From: Arthrobacter sp. V1I9
GTDB taxonomy: Bacteria > Actinomycetota > Actinomycetes > Actinomycetales > Micrococcaceae
DNA length: 64,000 nt
Reading direction: 5' to 3'
Assembly (NCBI RefSeq): GCF_030817075.1
Contig: NZ_JAUSYU010000001.1
Location: forward strand, 1,674,001 to 1,738,000
The notes beneath the pieces are model-generated. The model searched no databases. It was not told where the DNA came from and saw nothing but the letters and a program-made list of their open reading frames with translations. The translations under genes were made by a program, and so were the position numbers. Below, piece after piece: positions 38,182-45,750 of the stretch (the stretch's first letter is position 1; each line of letters opens with the position of its first letter).

Positions 38182-38844
38182 CCCGGAGCCGCAGGTGACG
38201 ACCACGGCGCCCAGGGGGGTGCTGCAGGCGCGCCCAGGGCAGCCGCCGGCACCGACCTGAACGAACTTGACCGACTTGGCATGCGTATAACCTTCGCATT
38301 TGAGGAGCGACGATTCATCGGGCGGAAGACCGTCGTACTCCCAGGAGAAACGCCCCCTGAGAATGCGGACGTGCTCATCGTCGACGTCAGCTCGCCAGAG
38401 ATGATCGCAACCGCTATCGAACAGTCCACCGTAGTCGAGGAAGTGTTTGACCAGCTCGCTGAGCAAGGCATCAGCCAGCTCTACCCCGGCTTCGACATGC
38501 TAACTATCCAAGGCGGTTCAATCGATCGAATGATTGAACTGAAGTCGTCCGGAGTCGACGCGCAAGTACAAGCCATGAGTTGGAACGAGTGGAAAACGGC
38601 CGGCGGTGAACTAAGAAGTCACTTCTGGCTCTACCTCGTCGGCAATCTTCGCGCCGATCTCGAAAACGCCCCACCCTTCGTGAGAGCCGTTCAAGACCCA
38701 TTCGGCACGCTTGCCTCATCAAAGTCGGAAGACGTCATACGCAAGCGGACAGTTCAACTCCGAGTACGCGAGTTCGCCGCTGCCGATCAACTCACCCTAG
38801 AGCTGCGACACGAGGAAGACGCGCCAGCCCAGGACGACACCTGA
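38182..38844 (+). pseudogene. DUF3883 (NO VEIN-type) C-terminal domain cut off from the GHKL gene by TAA
   Basis: Directly after the TAA at 38179-38181 the same frame stays open for 220 codons: a Gly/Ala linker, then RLGMRITFAFEERRF and a DUF3883 domain with IELKSSGVDAQVQAMSWNEW and HFWLYLVGNL. In relatives this domain is the C-terminus of the same polypeptide as the GHKL ATPase. The internal ATG at 38281 could start a 187-residue product but has no ribosome site. I read it as the separated 3' part of one gene, by nonsense mutation, base error or possibly stop readthrough. Confidence 0.7.
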
Positions 38845-38911
38845 GCAGGATGGCCAAGTCCACCGTTGCCTCACCTTCGACCCCTTCAAAGAACCTCTTC
38901 GGCGCTGGACG

Positions 38912-39667
38912 TCACTGCGCGGCCTGCCGGCCGAGGATTCCGATTGAGCAGTCGTCCTTCGTCGCATTCCGGATGGTGACATTCACGAGCCGCCGCAGTC
39001 GCTTCTTGTAATCGGAGTTCTTGCTCTGGCGACCAGGTGCCGTGCCGACGGCGTCGATGAGTTTGGAGCATGCGCCCGCTAGCTCGCCAGTGCGCGGGTC
39101 GTACAAGCTGTCTCCTGAGCCATCACTCATGAGTATGAATCCGCTGACGCCGTCCAGCGATCCGCGGAAGAGTCGCATGGATTCGAGTGCACGTGCCGAG
39201 GTGACGAACGTCGTCTGATTCGCGAACTCGGCGTTATCGGGGCCGGAGATGACCCTCAGGTCGCCATGCTTCAGGTACCCGACGACCCCGTCGCCGACAT
39301 GGGCGCCGAGGAACCTGTCGCCGGATACGGCCACGCAAAGGAACGTCGAAGCGAGATCGTCGGGCGATACATTATGCCGTTCCGCTACGGCTGCCACCTT
39401 GGCTGCAAGTCGGCCAAGGAGATCCACCTTCACCTGGATGCCGTCGTTGGATGCCGCGTACTCCGCGAACTGTTCGACGAGTACAACGCATCCTTCATCG
39501 ACGACCGCTTGGGCGCCGAACTGAGAGTGAGTCGCAGAGCCTGCGCCGTCGGCCAGGCAGAGGACTTGGACGCCGCCGCGAGAGAGGTAATTCGTCCGGT
39601 CTTGGACCGGCGTGCCATCCCGCAGGTGGCCGTGCCCCCTGGCCTGGTAATGGAATTCCTTGAACAC
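38912..39667 (-). CDS. PP2C-family serine/threonine phosphatase of a TerY-P-like triad
   Basis: A 251-residue metal-dependent phosphatase. Metal-binding aspartates are in LCLADGAGSATHS (D40), GAHVGDGVVGYL (D126), LMSDGSGDSLYD (D182) and NATKDDCSIGIL (D238/D239). It starts at GTG 39667 immediately after the stop of the vWA gene with no spacer. In TerY-P-type triads a PP2C phosphatase, a vWA protein and a kinase are encoded together; all three are present here, so its likely substrate is the kinase fusion or its targets (inference). Last gene of the five-gene operon. Confidence 0.9.
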   Translation of the reverse strand: MFKEFHYQARGHGHLRDGTPVQDRTNYLSRGGVQVLCLADGAGSATHSQFGAQAVVDEGCVVLVEQFAEYAASNDGIQVKVDLLGRLAAKVAAVAERHNVSPDDLASTFLCVAVSGDRFLGAHVGDGVVGYLKHGDLRVISGPDNAEFANQTTFVTSARALESMRLFRGSLDGVSGFILMSDGSGDSLYDPRTGELAGACSKLIDAVGTAPGRQSKNSDYKKRLRRLVNVTIRNATKDDCSIGILGRQAAQ

Positions 39668-40342
39668 CTACAGTTCCGCCCAGCCGGCGAGCCCTTCGAG
39701 GTCGAGCTTGACGGTGTCGCCGGGAGTCGACCGCGAGACTCGTGCGACCGACCGAGATAGCCACTCGAAGAATTCCTTGAACTTCAGGCCGTCGAGGCGC
39801 AGGGGAGGACGGTTGGGGCTGAACCGGGCGAGCGTCTTCATGTCGGCACCGCCGCCGATGCCGATCGGAAACACCGTGAGTTTCTTGGCCTCGACCAGGT
39901 CGACCACTCGCCTGACGGCGGAGTCGATGTTGTCCGTCGGCGCGCCGTCGGTCATGAGCACCAGCCACGGCTGGTAGTAGAGGACGCCACTGCCGGAGTA
40001 GGCCGCTTTCCTGTTCTCGAGCGTGTCCAGGGCGAGGTTAACACCGGCCCCCATCGCGGTGGTGCCGCTCGCGGTCAAGGCCGAGATCCGCCGCAGCCGC
40101 TCGATGCTCGCGAAGTCATGGACGAGGCCCGCGGACGAGTTGAACTCGACGATGTTGATCTCGGCTGAGTCATGAGCGTCGTCGTCTTCGTCGATCGCGT
40201 CGTAGAAGAGGTTGACGCCGCGGACGAGTTCCTGGATCGGCGGGCCGCTCATCGAGCTGCTGGTATCGAGGCAGAGCGAGACGGGTACGCGCGGGGTCGG
40301 GTTGTCGACGAGGTCGTCGGCCCCGATGTTGAGTCGCGCCAT
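39668..40342 (-). CDS. TerY-like von Willebrand factor A domain protein
   Basis: A 224-residue protein that is almost entirely one vWA domain. The metal-ion-dependent adhesion site is complete: DTSSS (D26, S28, S30), SGTTAMGAG (threonine at 94-95) and VLMTDGAPTD (D132). The overall pattern (PVSLCLDTSSSMSG, VFPIGIGGGADMKTL) matches TerY-type proteins associated with tellurite/phage stress systems. The gene lies 30 bases after the PIN-kinase gene and abuts the PP2C gene. It probably acts as a metal-dependent protein-interaction module linking kinase and phosphatase (family knowledge plus inference). Confidence 0.9.
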   Translation of the reverse strand: MARLNIGADDLVDNPTPRVPVSLCLDTSSSMSGPPIQELVRGVNLFYDAIDEDDDAHDSAEINIVEFNSSAGLVHDFASIERLRRISALTASGTTAMGAGVNLALDTLENRKAAYSGSGVLYYQPWLVLMTDGAPTDNIDSAVRRVVDLVEAKKLTVFPIGIGGGADMKTLARFSPNRPPLRLDGLKFKEFFEWLSRSVARVSRSTPGDTVKLDLEGLAGWAEL

Positions 40343-40372
40343 AGTGCTTTCCTTTCGTTGAAGCTGTTGTTG

Positions 40373-42673
40373 CTAGTTGCCTGTGAACCACTTGCGGAGG
40401 CGTGCCCAGAAGCCCACCTGGGTTTGTGCGCTTGGCTTGGTAGTGGAGGCAGTGGGGCCGGTCCGGGGCGTGCGTGGCAGTGTTGGAACGCAGCCGGCGG
40501 GGTAGCGCCCGCCGGAGCCAGCCCTGTGAGTTGTGGGGACCGATCGACCGTTCCGCTGGTGCCACTCAACGTTTCCGTATGTGATGAAGGGCTTCTGGCA
40601 CCGGACACAGAGACGAGAAGGGTCGAGGGTGTTGGCGCGAGCCCGCCGTTCGTCGTGCTTCTGCGCGCAGGAAGGGCACCGACCGTACTTCAGCTGGCTT
40701 TTCGGGAAGGGCCGGCTGCAATCGCGGCATGGCACAGTGATCGTTGGAGCGGCAGCGGCTCGGCCTGGCTGCTGATCACGGCACTTGTTGCATTGCCGTG
40801 GGAGAGAGTGCTCCTGGGTGTCGTCGATCCAGATGCCAGCGATTGCGTTCTGACGTCCGCAGGTGGGGCAGTCCTGGATGGGGGTGTCCTGCTTGAACGC
40901 CTTGTTGCGGATCGGGTACACATCGTTCGACATGGGGTCGAAGTTCAAACGCTTGTTGCCCAGATAGCTCTTGTACGCCTTGAAGGCTTCAAGCCACTCT
41001 GCGGCAGTTGGACGCTTCTTGTAGTGCTTGCCTTCGCGATGGAAGGTGTGCCAGAAGTGGTCCTTCACCGGCTTGTGGATGTGGCTCCACATGTACTTCC
41101 AGTCACCGTCCGGCTGGTCCTTGTTGTTGCGGTTCTCGTACTGGAAGGCGAAGTTGCCCTCCTTGATCAGTTGAACCATGTCGCCGTCAGTCCCCGTTCG
41201 GATGTATGGGAACTGTCCGGTCATGATGATCATGAACAGCATCGTCGCGACGGCGAAGAGCTCGTCTTCCATCGTCCGCAGAACGTCGGAATAGGTCTTC
41301 CCGAGCATCGCGGGTGAGGTGAACATCGGCGTCCCGACAGGGCAGGGGTAGCCCTCCAACTGCCAGGAATCTGCGTCGATGATGAAGACGTTCTTCTTCT
41401 CATCAATCATGAGGTTCTTGGGGTTGATGTCGCCGAGGATCACGTTCATGGAGTGCAGGTACTGAACCTTCTCCAGGAACGAGATGCAGATGTCAACGAG
41501 GTCGGCCTTCTTCCAGCTTGGAAACTCGCGCTCGAACTTTCGCTTGTTGAAGACCGTACGTTGAAACTCGCGCCCGCTGGCCTTCGGCATCACGTATCCA
41601 ACGAACTCGCCGTTACCGTTGCGGACAACCGCGGAGGGGATGCAGAGGCCCTTCGCGCGGAGGTTTCGATTGACAAGCAGTTCGATCTTTTCTTTGCGGT
41701 GTCGCGTGAGGTGGTCCTTATCGAAGATCTTGACCACTGTGCTTAGATCGGCTTCGTATACGGTCCCCTCGCCGCCTTCGCCAAGCAGCGCGCCCAGCAC
41801 GAGCGAGCCGCTCCGGTCCGCGGATGCCCACGTGACGTGGTCTCCCTGCTTCGGGAGTGCAGAGAAGGCCATTGGCGTGTCGCTGGGCTTGAGCCTTGCC
41901 TGCGCAGAGAACGAGTTGGTCGGTGTCGATGCAACGGCCCAGCGTCGCGGTGCCGGCGATGACGGCGACTTCACCGCCCTCGGGCCCAGGTTGGTAACGG
42001 GCTCCTCTAAACCGAACGCCTTGCCAAAGTCGTCCAGAAGCGGCTTAAGCACCGCGACCTCGGACTCGTCCTTGAAGCTGCCGCTTCCCTCCGCGATGCA
42101 GGTTGCGTGGCGCTTGTACTTGCGGAACCCGCGCTCGAAGTGCGATTCGTCGGACTCGACCTCGAGATCGCCATCTTTTGTGAGGACCCCGACGAGAAGG
42201 CGCTTGGCGAGCCGGTGCGCGAGGAGGCGAATCCGCAGCTTGATGGTGATGTCATGGGTGAGCAGGCACATCTCATAAGTGCCGGCAAATCGTTCGAAGA
42301 GCTTCAGAAAGAGGTCGTCAGCGTAGGGGTTGGTGTCATCACCGAGGTCCTTACGCACGAGCCCGGCTTTGCTCGCGCTTTCAAGGAAGGTCAGCGCAGC
42401 ACCGGCCTTCTTGATCGCCTCGGCGCGCTCCATAGTCTCCCCGGAGGGGTGGATCCGGCTCTGCTTTGTGAGTTCGCCAACGACCTTGGTCGGTACGACG
42501 ACAGGGTTTCCATTCGCGATGATCGCACTCTGCCCGCGCTCGATGAGACGCTTCAGCCCACCAGCGCGGCGCGCGTCTGTGTCCATGAAGACGTTGGTGT
42601 CGATGAACAGCCGTCGGTTCGGCTGGAGGAACTCGACGGGGTCGATGAGCTGGTACTCGAGCGCATTGAGCAC
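40373..42673 (-). CDS. PIN nuclease-protein kinase-zinc ribbon fusion protein
   Basis: A 766-residue multidomain protein. Residues about 20-165 form a PIN-like nuclease: RLFIDTNVFMD (D25), VVGELTK (E67), PYADDLFLKL (D119/D120) and LLTHDITIKL (D141). Residues about 295-570 are a eukaryote-like kinase: glycine loop LGEGGEGTVYEA, VVKIF lysine (K315), catalytic loop LGDINPKNLMI (D415, N420) and IIDADSW (D433) in place of DFG. The C-terminus has three zinc-ribbon-like Cys clusters (CPTCG/CNKC, CRDC/CPSC, CVRC). It starts at GTG 42673, overlapping the stop of the S1 gene. Kinases of vWA/PP2C triads are known; the PIN fusion suggests an RNase switched by phosphorylation (inference). Confidence 0.9.
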   Translation of the reverse strand: MLNALEYQLIDPVEFLQPNRRLFIDTNVFMDTDARRAGGLKRLIERGQSAIIANGNPVVVPTKVVGELTKQSRIHPSGETMERAEAIKKAGAALTFLESASKAGLVRKDLGDDTNPYADDLFLKLFERFAGTYEMCLLTHDITIKLRIRLLAHRLAKRLLVGVLTKDGDLEVESDESHFERGFRKYKRHATCIAEGSGSFKDESEVAVLKPLLDDFGKAFGLEEPVTNLGPRAVKSPSSPAPRRWAVASTPTNSFSAQARLKPSDTPMAFSALPKQGDHVTWASADRSGSLVLGALLGEGGEGTVYEADLSTVVKIFDKDHLTRHRKEKIELLVNRNLRAKGLCIPSAVVRNGNGEFVGYVMPKASGREFQRTVFNKRKFEREFPSWKKADLVDICISFLEKVQYLHSMNVILGDINPKNLMIDEKKNVFIIDADSWQLEGYPCPVGTPMFTSPAMLGKTYSDVLRTMEDELFAVATMLFMIIMTGQFPYIRTGTDGDMVQLIKEGNFAFQYENRNNKDQPDGDWKYMWSHIHKPVKDHFWHTFHREGKHYKKRPTAAEWLEAFKAYKSYLGNKRLNFDPMSNDVYPIRNKAFKQDTPIQDCPTCGRQNAIAGIWIDDTQEHSLPRQCNKCRDQQPGRAAAAPTITVPCRDCSRPFPKSQLKYGRCPSCAQKHDERRARANTLDPSRLCVRCQKPFITYGNVEWHQRNGRSVPTTHRAGSGGRYPAGCVPTLPRTPRTGPTASTTKPSAQTQVGFWARLRKWFTGN

Positions 42674-43127
42674 TATACGTTCTCCATATTTCTGAATGTC
42701 CGGAGCTTTGGGATCAGACTTGTGTGACTGTAGGAGCCCTGACGGTCGACCGTGTCGAGCGCCCCTTCCAGGGGTGCGTTGATGAGGGGTGCCGGTGGTT
42801 GTGAGAGGATCGGCTCCATCCCGTACCGAGAGTCGACGACGAGCGCCTCGATCTCGTCACCCACGGACACGGCCTGGCGCGGCTTCCCCTCGATCTCGGG
42901 GGCAGCTCGTCCAATGGGATGCGCCCATGCATCCCGAAACCGAGGCCGAGATCGATGCCGATTTCCTCGTGGTGGACGTACGCCACAACCCCGGTCACAA
43001 CATGCCCTTCGTCGGGAACGCAGCTTCCGCGCGATTCCCCGACCCGGTCATCGGCTTCATCTGCGTCGACCCAGTCGTCGGTTTCATCTTCGCAGGACCA
43101 GTCATCCGTGCCATAACGTGCGCTCAT
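42673..43127 (-). pseudogene. S1-type RNA-binding domain protein, frameshifted in a five-base C run
   Basis: The first frame from ATG 43127 has an acidic N-terminus and the first half of an S1 fold (HVVTGVVAYVHHEEIGIDLG, MHGRIPLDELPP). The second half (IEGKPRQAVSVGDEIEALVV and onward to RNMENV) is in the -1 frame. The shift falls at a run of five C on the coding strand (G5 at 42898-42902); six would restore one protein of about 151 residues. The start overlaps the HTH gene stop (ATGA) and the end overlaps the PIN-kinase start (TAGTG), so the locus still looks like a working operon. Deletion, base error or recoding are possible; the site is not a good slippery heptamer. Confidence 0.72.
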
Positions 43128-43516
43128 TGCGCATCGCCGAACGAGATGTTGCTGCGGAACTCCTCAAGTGCCGCAGCGGCCTCTTCGTGCTCCAGTTGGC
43201 GATCTCGCTGATACTTCGCGATCGCACGCATCGGAATACGCCGATGGCTTCCGACGCGGACATGCTCCACCGTGCCCGCATCGACGAGTTTCATCAGGGT
43301 GGGTCGAGACATGCTGAGCATGGTCGCGGCCTCGGTGCTGGTGAAGAGGTCCTTGGCGGGGAGCACGACGGCTCCGGTCGAGTGCTCGGCCTCGAGCAGT
43401 TCCAGCACCTTCTCTGCGCTCCGACGCGTCAGGTTGAGCGTCACTGTCACCTCATCCGGCGACGCGTCCAGCGCGTCACGCAGTGCTTGGATGTCAGCGG
43501 GAAGGATCCCCGACAT
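43124..43516 (-). CDS. Excisionase-type HTH protein, antitoxin-like, first gene of PIN-kinase operon
   Basis: A 130-residue protein. The N-terminal part (DASPDEVTVTLNLTRRSAEKVLELLEA) is followed by an excisionase/HTH_17-type DNA-binding domain (FTSTEAATMLSMSRPTLMKL, VRVGSHRRIPMRAI). Very similar small proteins are antitoxins encoded just upstream of PIN toxins in Actinobacteria (family knowledge), matching the PIN domain two genes downstream. ATG 43516 is chosen because GGAGG lies five bases before it; a TTG at 43537 has none. Likely autorepressor through the repeats at 43527-43562 (inference). Confidence 0.85.
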   Translation of the reverse strand: MSGILPADIQALRDALDASPDEVTVTLNLTRRSAEKVLELLEAEHSTGAVVLPAKDLFTSTEAATMLSMSRPTLMKLVDAGTVEHVRVGSHRRIPMRAIAKYQRDRQLEHEEAAAALEEFRSNISFGDAQ

Positions 43517-43526
43517 ATTGACCTCC

Positions 43527-43585
43527 AACTGAAACAAACGAAGCTAACTGAAATAACTGTAATCAAGTGCTGTAAGTGAAGTCAA
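43527..43585 (-). promoter_or_regulatory. Promoter and repeat operator of the PIN-kinase operon
   Basis: On the minus strand a TTGACT (43585-43580) and TTACAG (43562-43557), 17 bases apart, could be -35 and -10. On the plus strand AACTGAAA occurs at 43527 and 43546 and AACTGTAA at 43555, giving three similar octamers just before the HTH gene, as expected for autoregulation. Confidence 0.45.
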
Positions 43586-43989
43586 CCGGCGGAAGCGTGA
43601 TTGACCCGCAAGGCAACACCTGGGCGCGAGCCAGCAGCGTGTCACACGGGCAGTCAGCCGATTGGGGGTCGAGCGCTGTTCCGACCCATAATCTCCATAC
43701 CCCGCCCTCCGCTCACCTCGTTGGCGCTCTTGATGTTATGACCGCCTTTGAGTCCAAAGGCCGCGCCGCTGATGACCCCGATGCCGATCAGGGCAAGCGG
43801 GACGAGAGGCAGGACCGTCGAACTTCGTGAGGGGGGTAAAGGTGTTCACAACCTCGAATCGTAGTGTCATCTGGCAGGGCCTGCAGGGAAGCGGCTCATC
43901 AAAGTTGTGTGTCGTCGTGGTTGGTACTTCGGCGGTGTTGGGCGAGGCTTTTCGATGAGGGAAGGTCCTACGTTCGCCATCCGGAAGAA
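43586..43989. other. Sparse region to the right of the island
   Basis: About 400 bases with no convincing gene. Short open frames here lack ribosome sites and recognisable sequence. No transposase, integrase or tRNA is seen; it may be an erased island border. Confidence 0.4.
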
Positions 43990-44259
43990 GTGAAAGCGGT
44001 AGAAGGTATCCGCCGGAAACTTGAGGGCGGATCCGGCCCCGGGATGGGGGATTGGGCGGCTGTACTTCAGGAAACCACTGCAAAGCACTTTGCGGCAGCA
44101 TCGACCCAAGCCGGCCTCGCTGACATCATCCGCATGTTCCGTACGGCTGATGTAGAGGTGGCCCGTGTACGGCTCAGCACCCGTAGAAATGATGAATCGC
44201 ACAACCGGCGGGTAGAGGCGGCAGATCTTGCCGAAGCGACCAAGTTGGCAATGAACTGA
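43990..44259 (+). CDS. Possible small or truncated protein
   Basis: An open frame of about 89 residues from a GTG preceded by GGAAGAA, ending in NDESHNRRVEAADLAEATKL. The amino-acid pattern looks coding, but the frame extends upstream without a clear start and no family is recognised. It may be a gene remnant. Confidence 0.35.
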   Translation: MKAVEGIRRKLEGGSGPGMGDWAAVLQETTAKHFAAASTQAGLADIIRMFRTADVEVARVRLSTRRNDESHNRRVEAADLAEATKLAMN

Positions 44260-44299
44260 CCTTCGGACACTGACTCAGGCAGCGGGATTTCTGGCAGAT

Positions 44300-44647
44300 A
44301 TGCCGTTGAGACACGTGACTGCAACATCATGGGACACGTTAGCCCGGGAGGCCACGGTGTCCTACCGGGAAATGATTGGTGACCATTGGGTTGTAAAATC
44401 CCAAACGGATCAGGTGCAGTCAAATGACATCGAAACCGACAGCCTTTACATACTCGACCCCGACGGCAAGTGGCACTTGATGCGGCCATTCGTCGTAGTA
44501 CGGCATTGTCCACAGTGCCGAACCATCTCAACTTTTCACGTGGACGCAGTGACCAACGGGACGGTTCGCCTCAAGAGCATTGAGAACGGGCACACAGTCA
44601 TGGATGAACAGGAACTGCCTGCTCTAAAGAAGGTTGGCTTGCTCTGA
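44300..44647 (+). CDS. Small protein with a CPxC motif, unknown function
   Basis: A 115-residue protein with VVVRHCPQCRTISTFHVDAV in the middle; the single CPQC pair could bind metal only together with other residues or a partner. The remainder (SLYILDPDGKWHLMRPF) looks coding. Start uncertain because no strong ribosome site precedes ATG 44300. No family recognised; isolated in a sparsely coding stretch. Confidence 0.5.
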   Translation: MPLRHVTATSWDTLAREATVSYREMIGDHWVVKSQTDQVQSNDIETDSLYILDPDGKWHLMRPFVVVRHCPQCRTISTFHVDAVTNGTVRLKSIENGHTVMDEQELPALKKVGLL

Positions 44648-44903
44648 GATCCGGTAAGCAAGCAACCAAGGCAGAGGTTCGGGACACCAGCCCGCATTGT
44701 GGCTTTGTTGCCCGGGCTGCCGCTGCCTGAGGCACATGCGGTCCAGTAGGGACTATTCGGGAAGAATCTTGGTGTAAAAAGAACCAACTAGTTTGACTAC
44801 GGGAAGACTCGACCGAGCCCATAGCCCCGCCTAAACGCAGGGGAGGGGAATGGTCCTCGGGACCAAGTGGCCTGGCAATCTACACTTCTTGTGGGATCGG
44901 AGG

Positions 44904-44979
44904 CTAGTTGGTGGTTTGACGACTAGTTGGCGATTTCGTCGTAAGTAGTTTGGCGAAAAACTGGCCTAGTTGGCGATTG
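44904..44979 (+). repeat. Four CTAGTTGGCGATT-like direct repeats at ~20-base spacing
   Basis: Copies start at 44904 (CTAGTTGGTGGTTT), 44923 (CTAGTTGGCGATTT), about 44945 (GTAGTTTGGCGAAA) and 44966 (CTAGTTGGCGATTG), spaced 19-22 bases, close to two helical turns. A further CTAGTTTGAC occurs near 44789. The spacing suggests an array of protein sites on one DNA face (inference). Confidence 0.6.
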
Positions 44980-45006
44980 GGCCAACCGTTCAGATCTAGC
45001 TATCTC

Positions 45007-45061
45007 CCCAATCCACTGCTGGCCAAACTGCTGCGCGCCCCGTGGCCAGCAGTGGATTGGG
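45007..45061. repeat. Large perfect inverted repeat (19-base arms, 17-base loop)
   Basis: Left arm 45007-45025 (CCCAATCCACTGCTGGCCA) pairs perfectly with right arm 45043-45061. No T-tract follows. It sits directly after the CTAGTTGG repeat array in non-coding DNA. Confidence 0.8.
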
Positions 45062-45351
45062 TGTTATGGGTAGTGAGCAGAGCGTCTGGGTGTACCTTTC
45101 AGTTCTTAGCATTTGGCGGAGTGCCACCCGTTAGCGCCGCGGCATGACTCTACCAAGCAGGGCAGGTTGTCTCTGTTCGGGCTAAGTGGGCGCGTCCGGC
45201 TCGGCAGGAATCCGGTGAAGAAAACTCTTTGGCCGCCACGCCGTAGACCCATCTGGCCGGGCAGCGACATTCCCAAACGGCCTCCCCTTGTGAATGACGT
45301 CTATCGGTTACGGTCGAGACTGGTCAGAGAGGCTTGAAGACAAGGAGCGGC

Positions 45352-45750
45352 GTGAACAAGGTGGACATCAAAGGCAAAGCCACGCTGGAGGTGTCCGAGG
45401 GACTTCTTTACCTGCGCTGGAAGCGAGGGGCCTATATAGGCATTGACGTGGCCAGGGCCGCCCTGGCAGCCATCTCCACGCTGTGCCAGGGCGCCCGGTT
45501 GCCGATGCTGGTCGAAATACAGGGCGTGACCCACTCCGCGGCTGCTCGAAAACTCTTTCCCGACCCGGCCAATATTTCGCGCATGGCGCTGCTGGGCGAC
45601 TCTCCCCGCGACCGAGTGATCGCCATGCTTCGCTTGTCCCTCGTGCGTGCAGGATTCCCGATCAAGTACTTCACCTCCAGGGACCAAGCAATAACTTGGC
45701 TGAATGAGCCAACCGGAGAGCAGGCCGACAAGATGCTCGACAGGACCTAA
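45352..45750 (+). CDS. STAS/SpoIIAA-like small protein (DUF7793-like)
   Basis: A 132-residue protein of the kind common in Arthrobacter: an N-terminal strand pair (GKATLEVSEGLLYLRWKRG), a helix (DVARAALAAISTLCQG), then LPMLVEIQGVTHSAAARKLF and IKYFTSRDQAITWLNE, a pattern like STAS/SpoIIAA-fold proteins. Function unknown. GTG 45352 is supported by AAGGAG five bases upstream; a TTG at 45334 is less likely. Its 3' end abuts a convergent membrane-protein gene. Confidence 0.65.
   Translation: MNKVDIKGKATLEVSEGLLYLRWKRGAYIGIDVARAALAAISTLCQGARLPMLVEIQGVTHSAAARKLFPDPANISRMALLGDSPRDRVIAMLRLSLVRAGFPIKYFTSRDQAITWLNEPTGEQADKMLDRT

Larger units (their letters stand above)
44648..45351. other. 700-base non-coding region with repeats and a large hairpin
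   Basis: No credible gene. It holds a run of CTAGTTGG-type direct repeats and a 19-base-arm inverted repeat (listed separately). It may be a regulatory region, a small-RNA locus or a remnant of a mobile element. Confidence 0.55.

Noticed and set aside
42898..42902. Programmed -1 frameshift site in the S1 gene
   Set aside because: The context is not an X XXY YYZ heptamer (G CCC CCG), and no obvious downstream stem-loop was seen; mutation or base error is more likely.
26573..43585. Prophage or integrative element
   Set aside because: No integrase, transposase, structural phage genes, att-like direct repeats or tRNA target were seen; island status rests only on gene content and composition.
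44904..44979. Repeats considered as a CRISPR array
   Set aside because: Repeats are only about 14 bases, imperfect, separated by 5-9 bases, and no cas genes are nearby.
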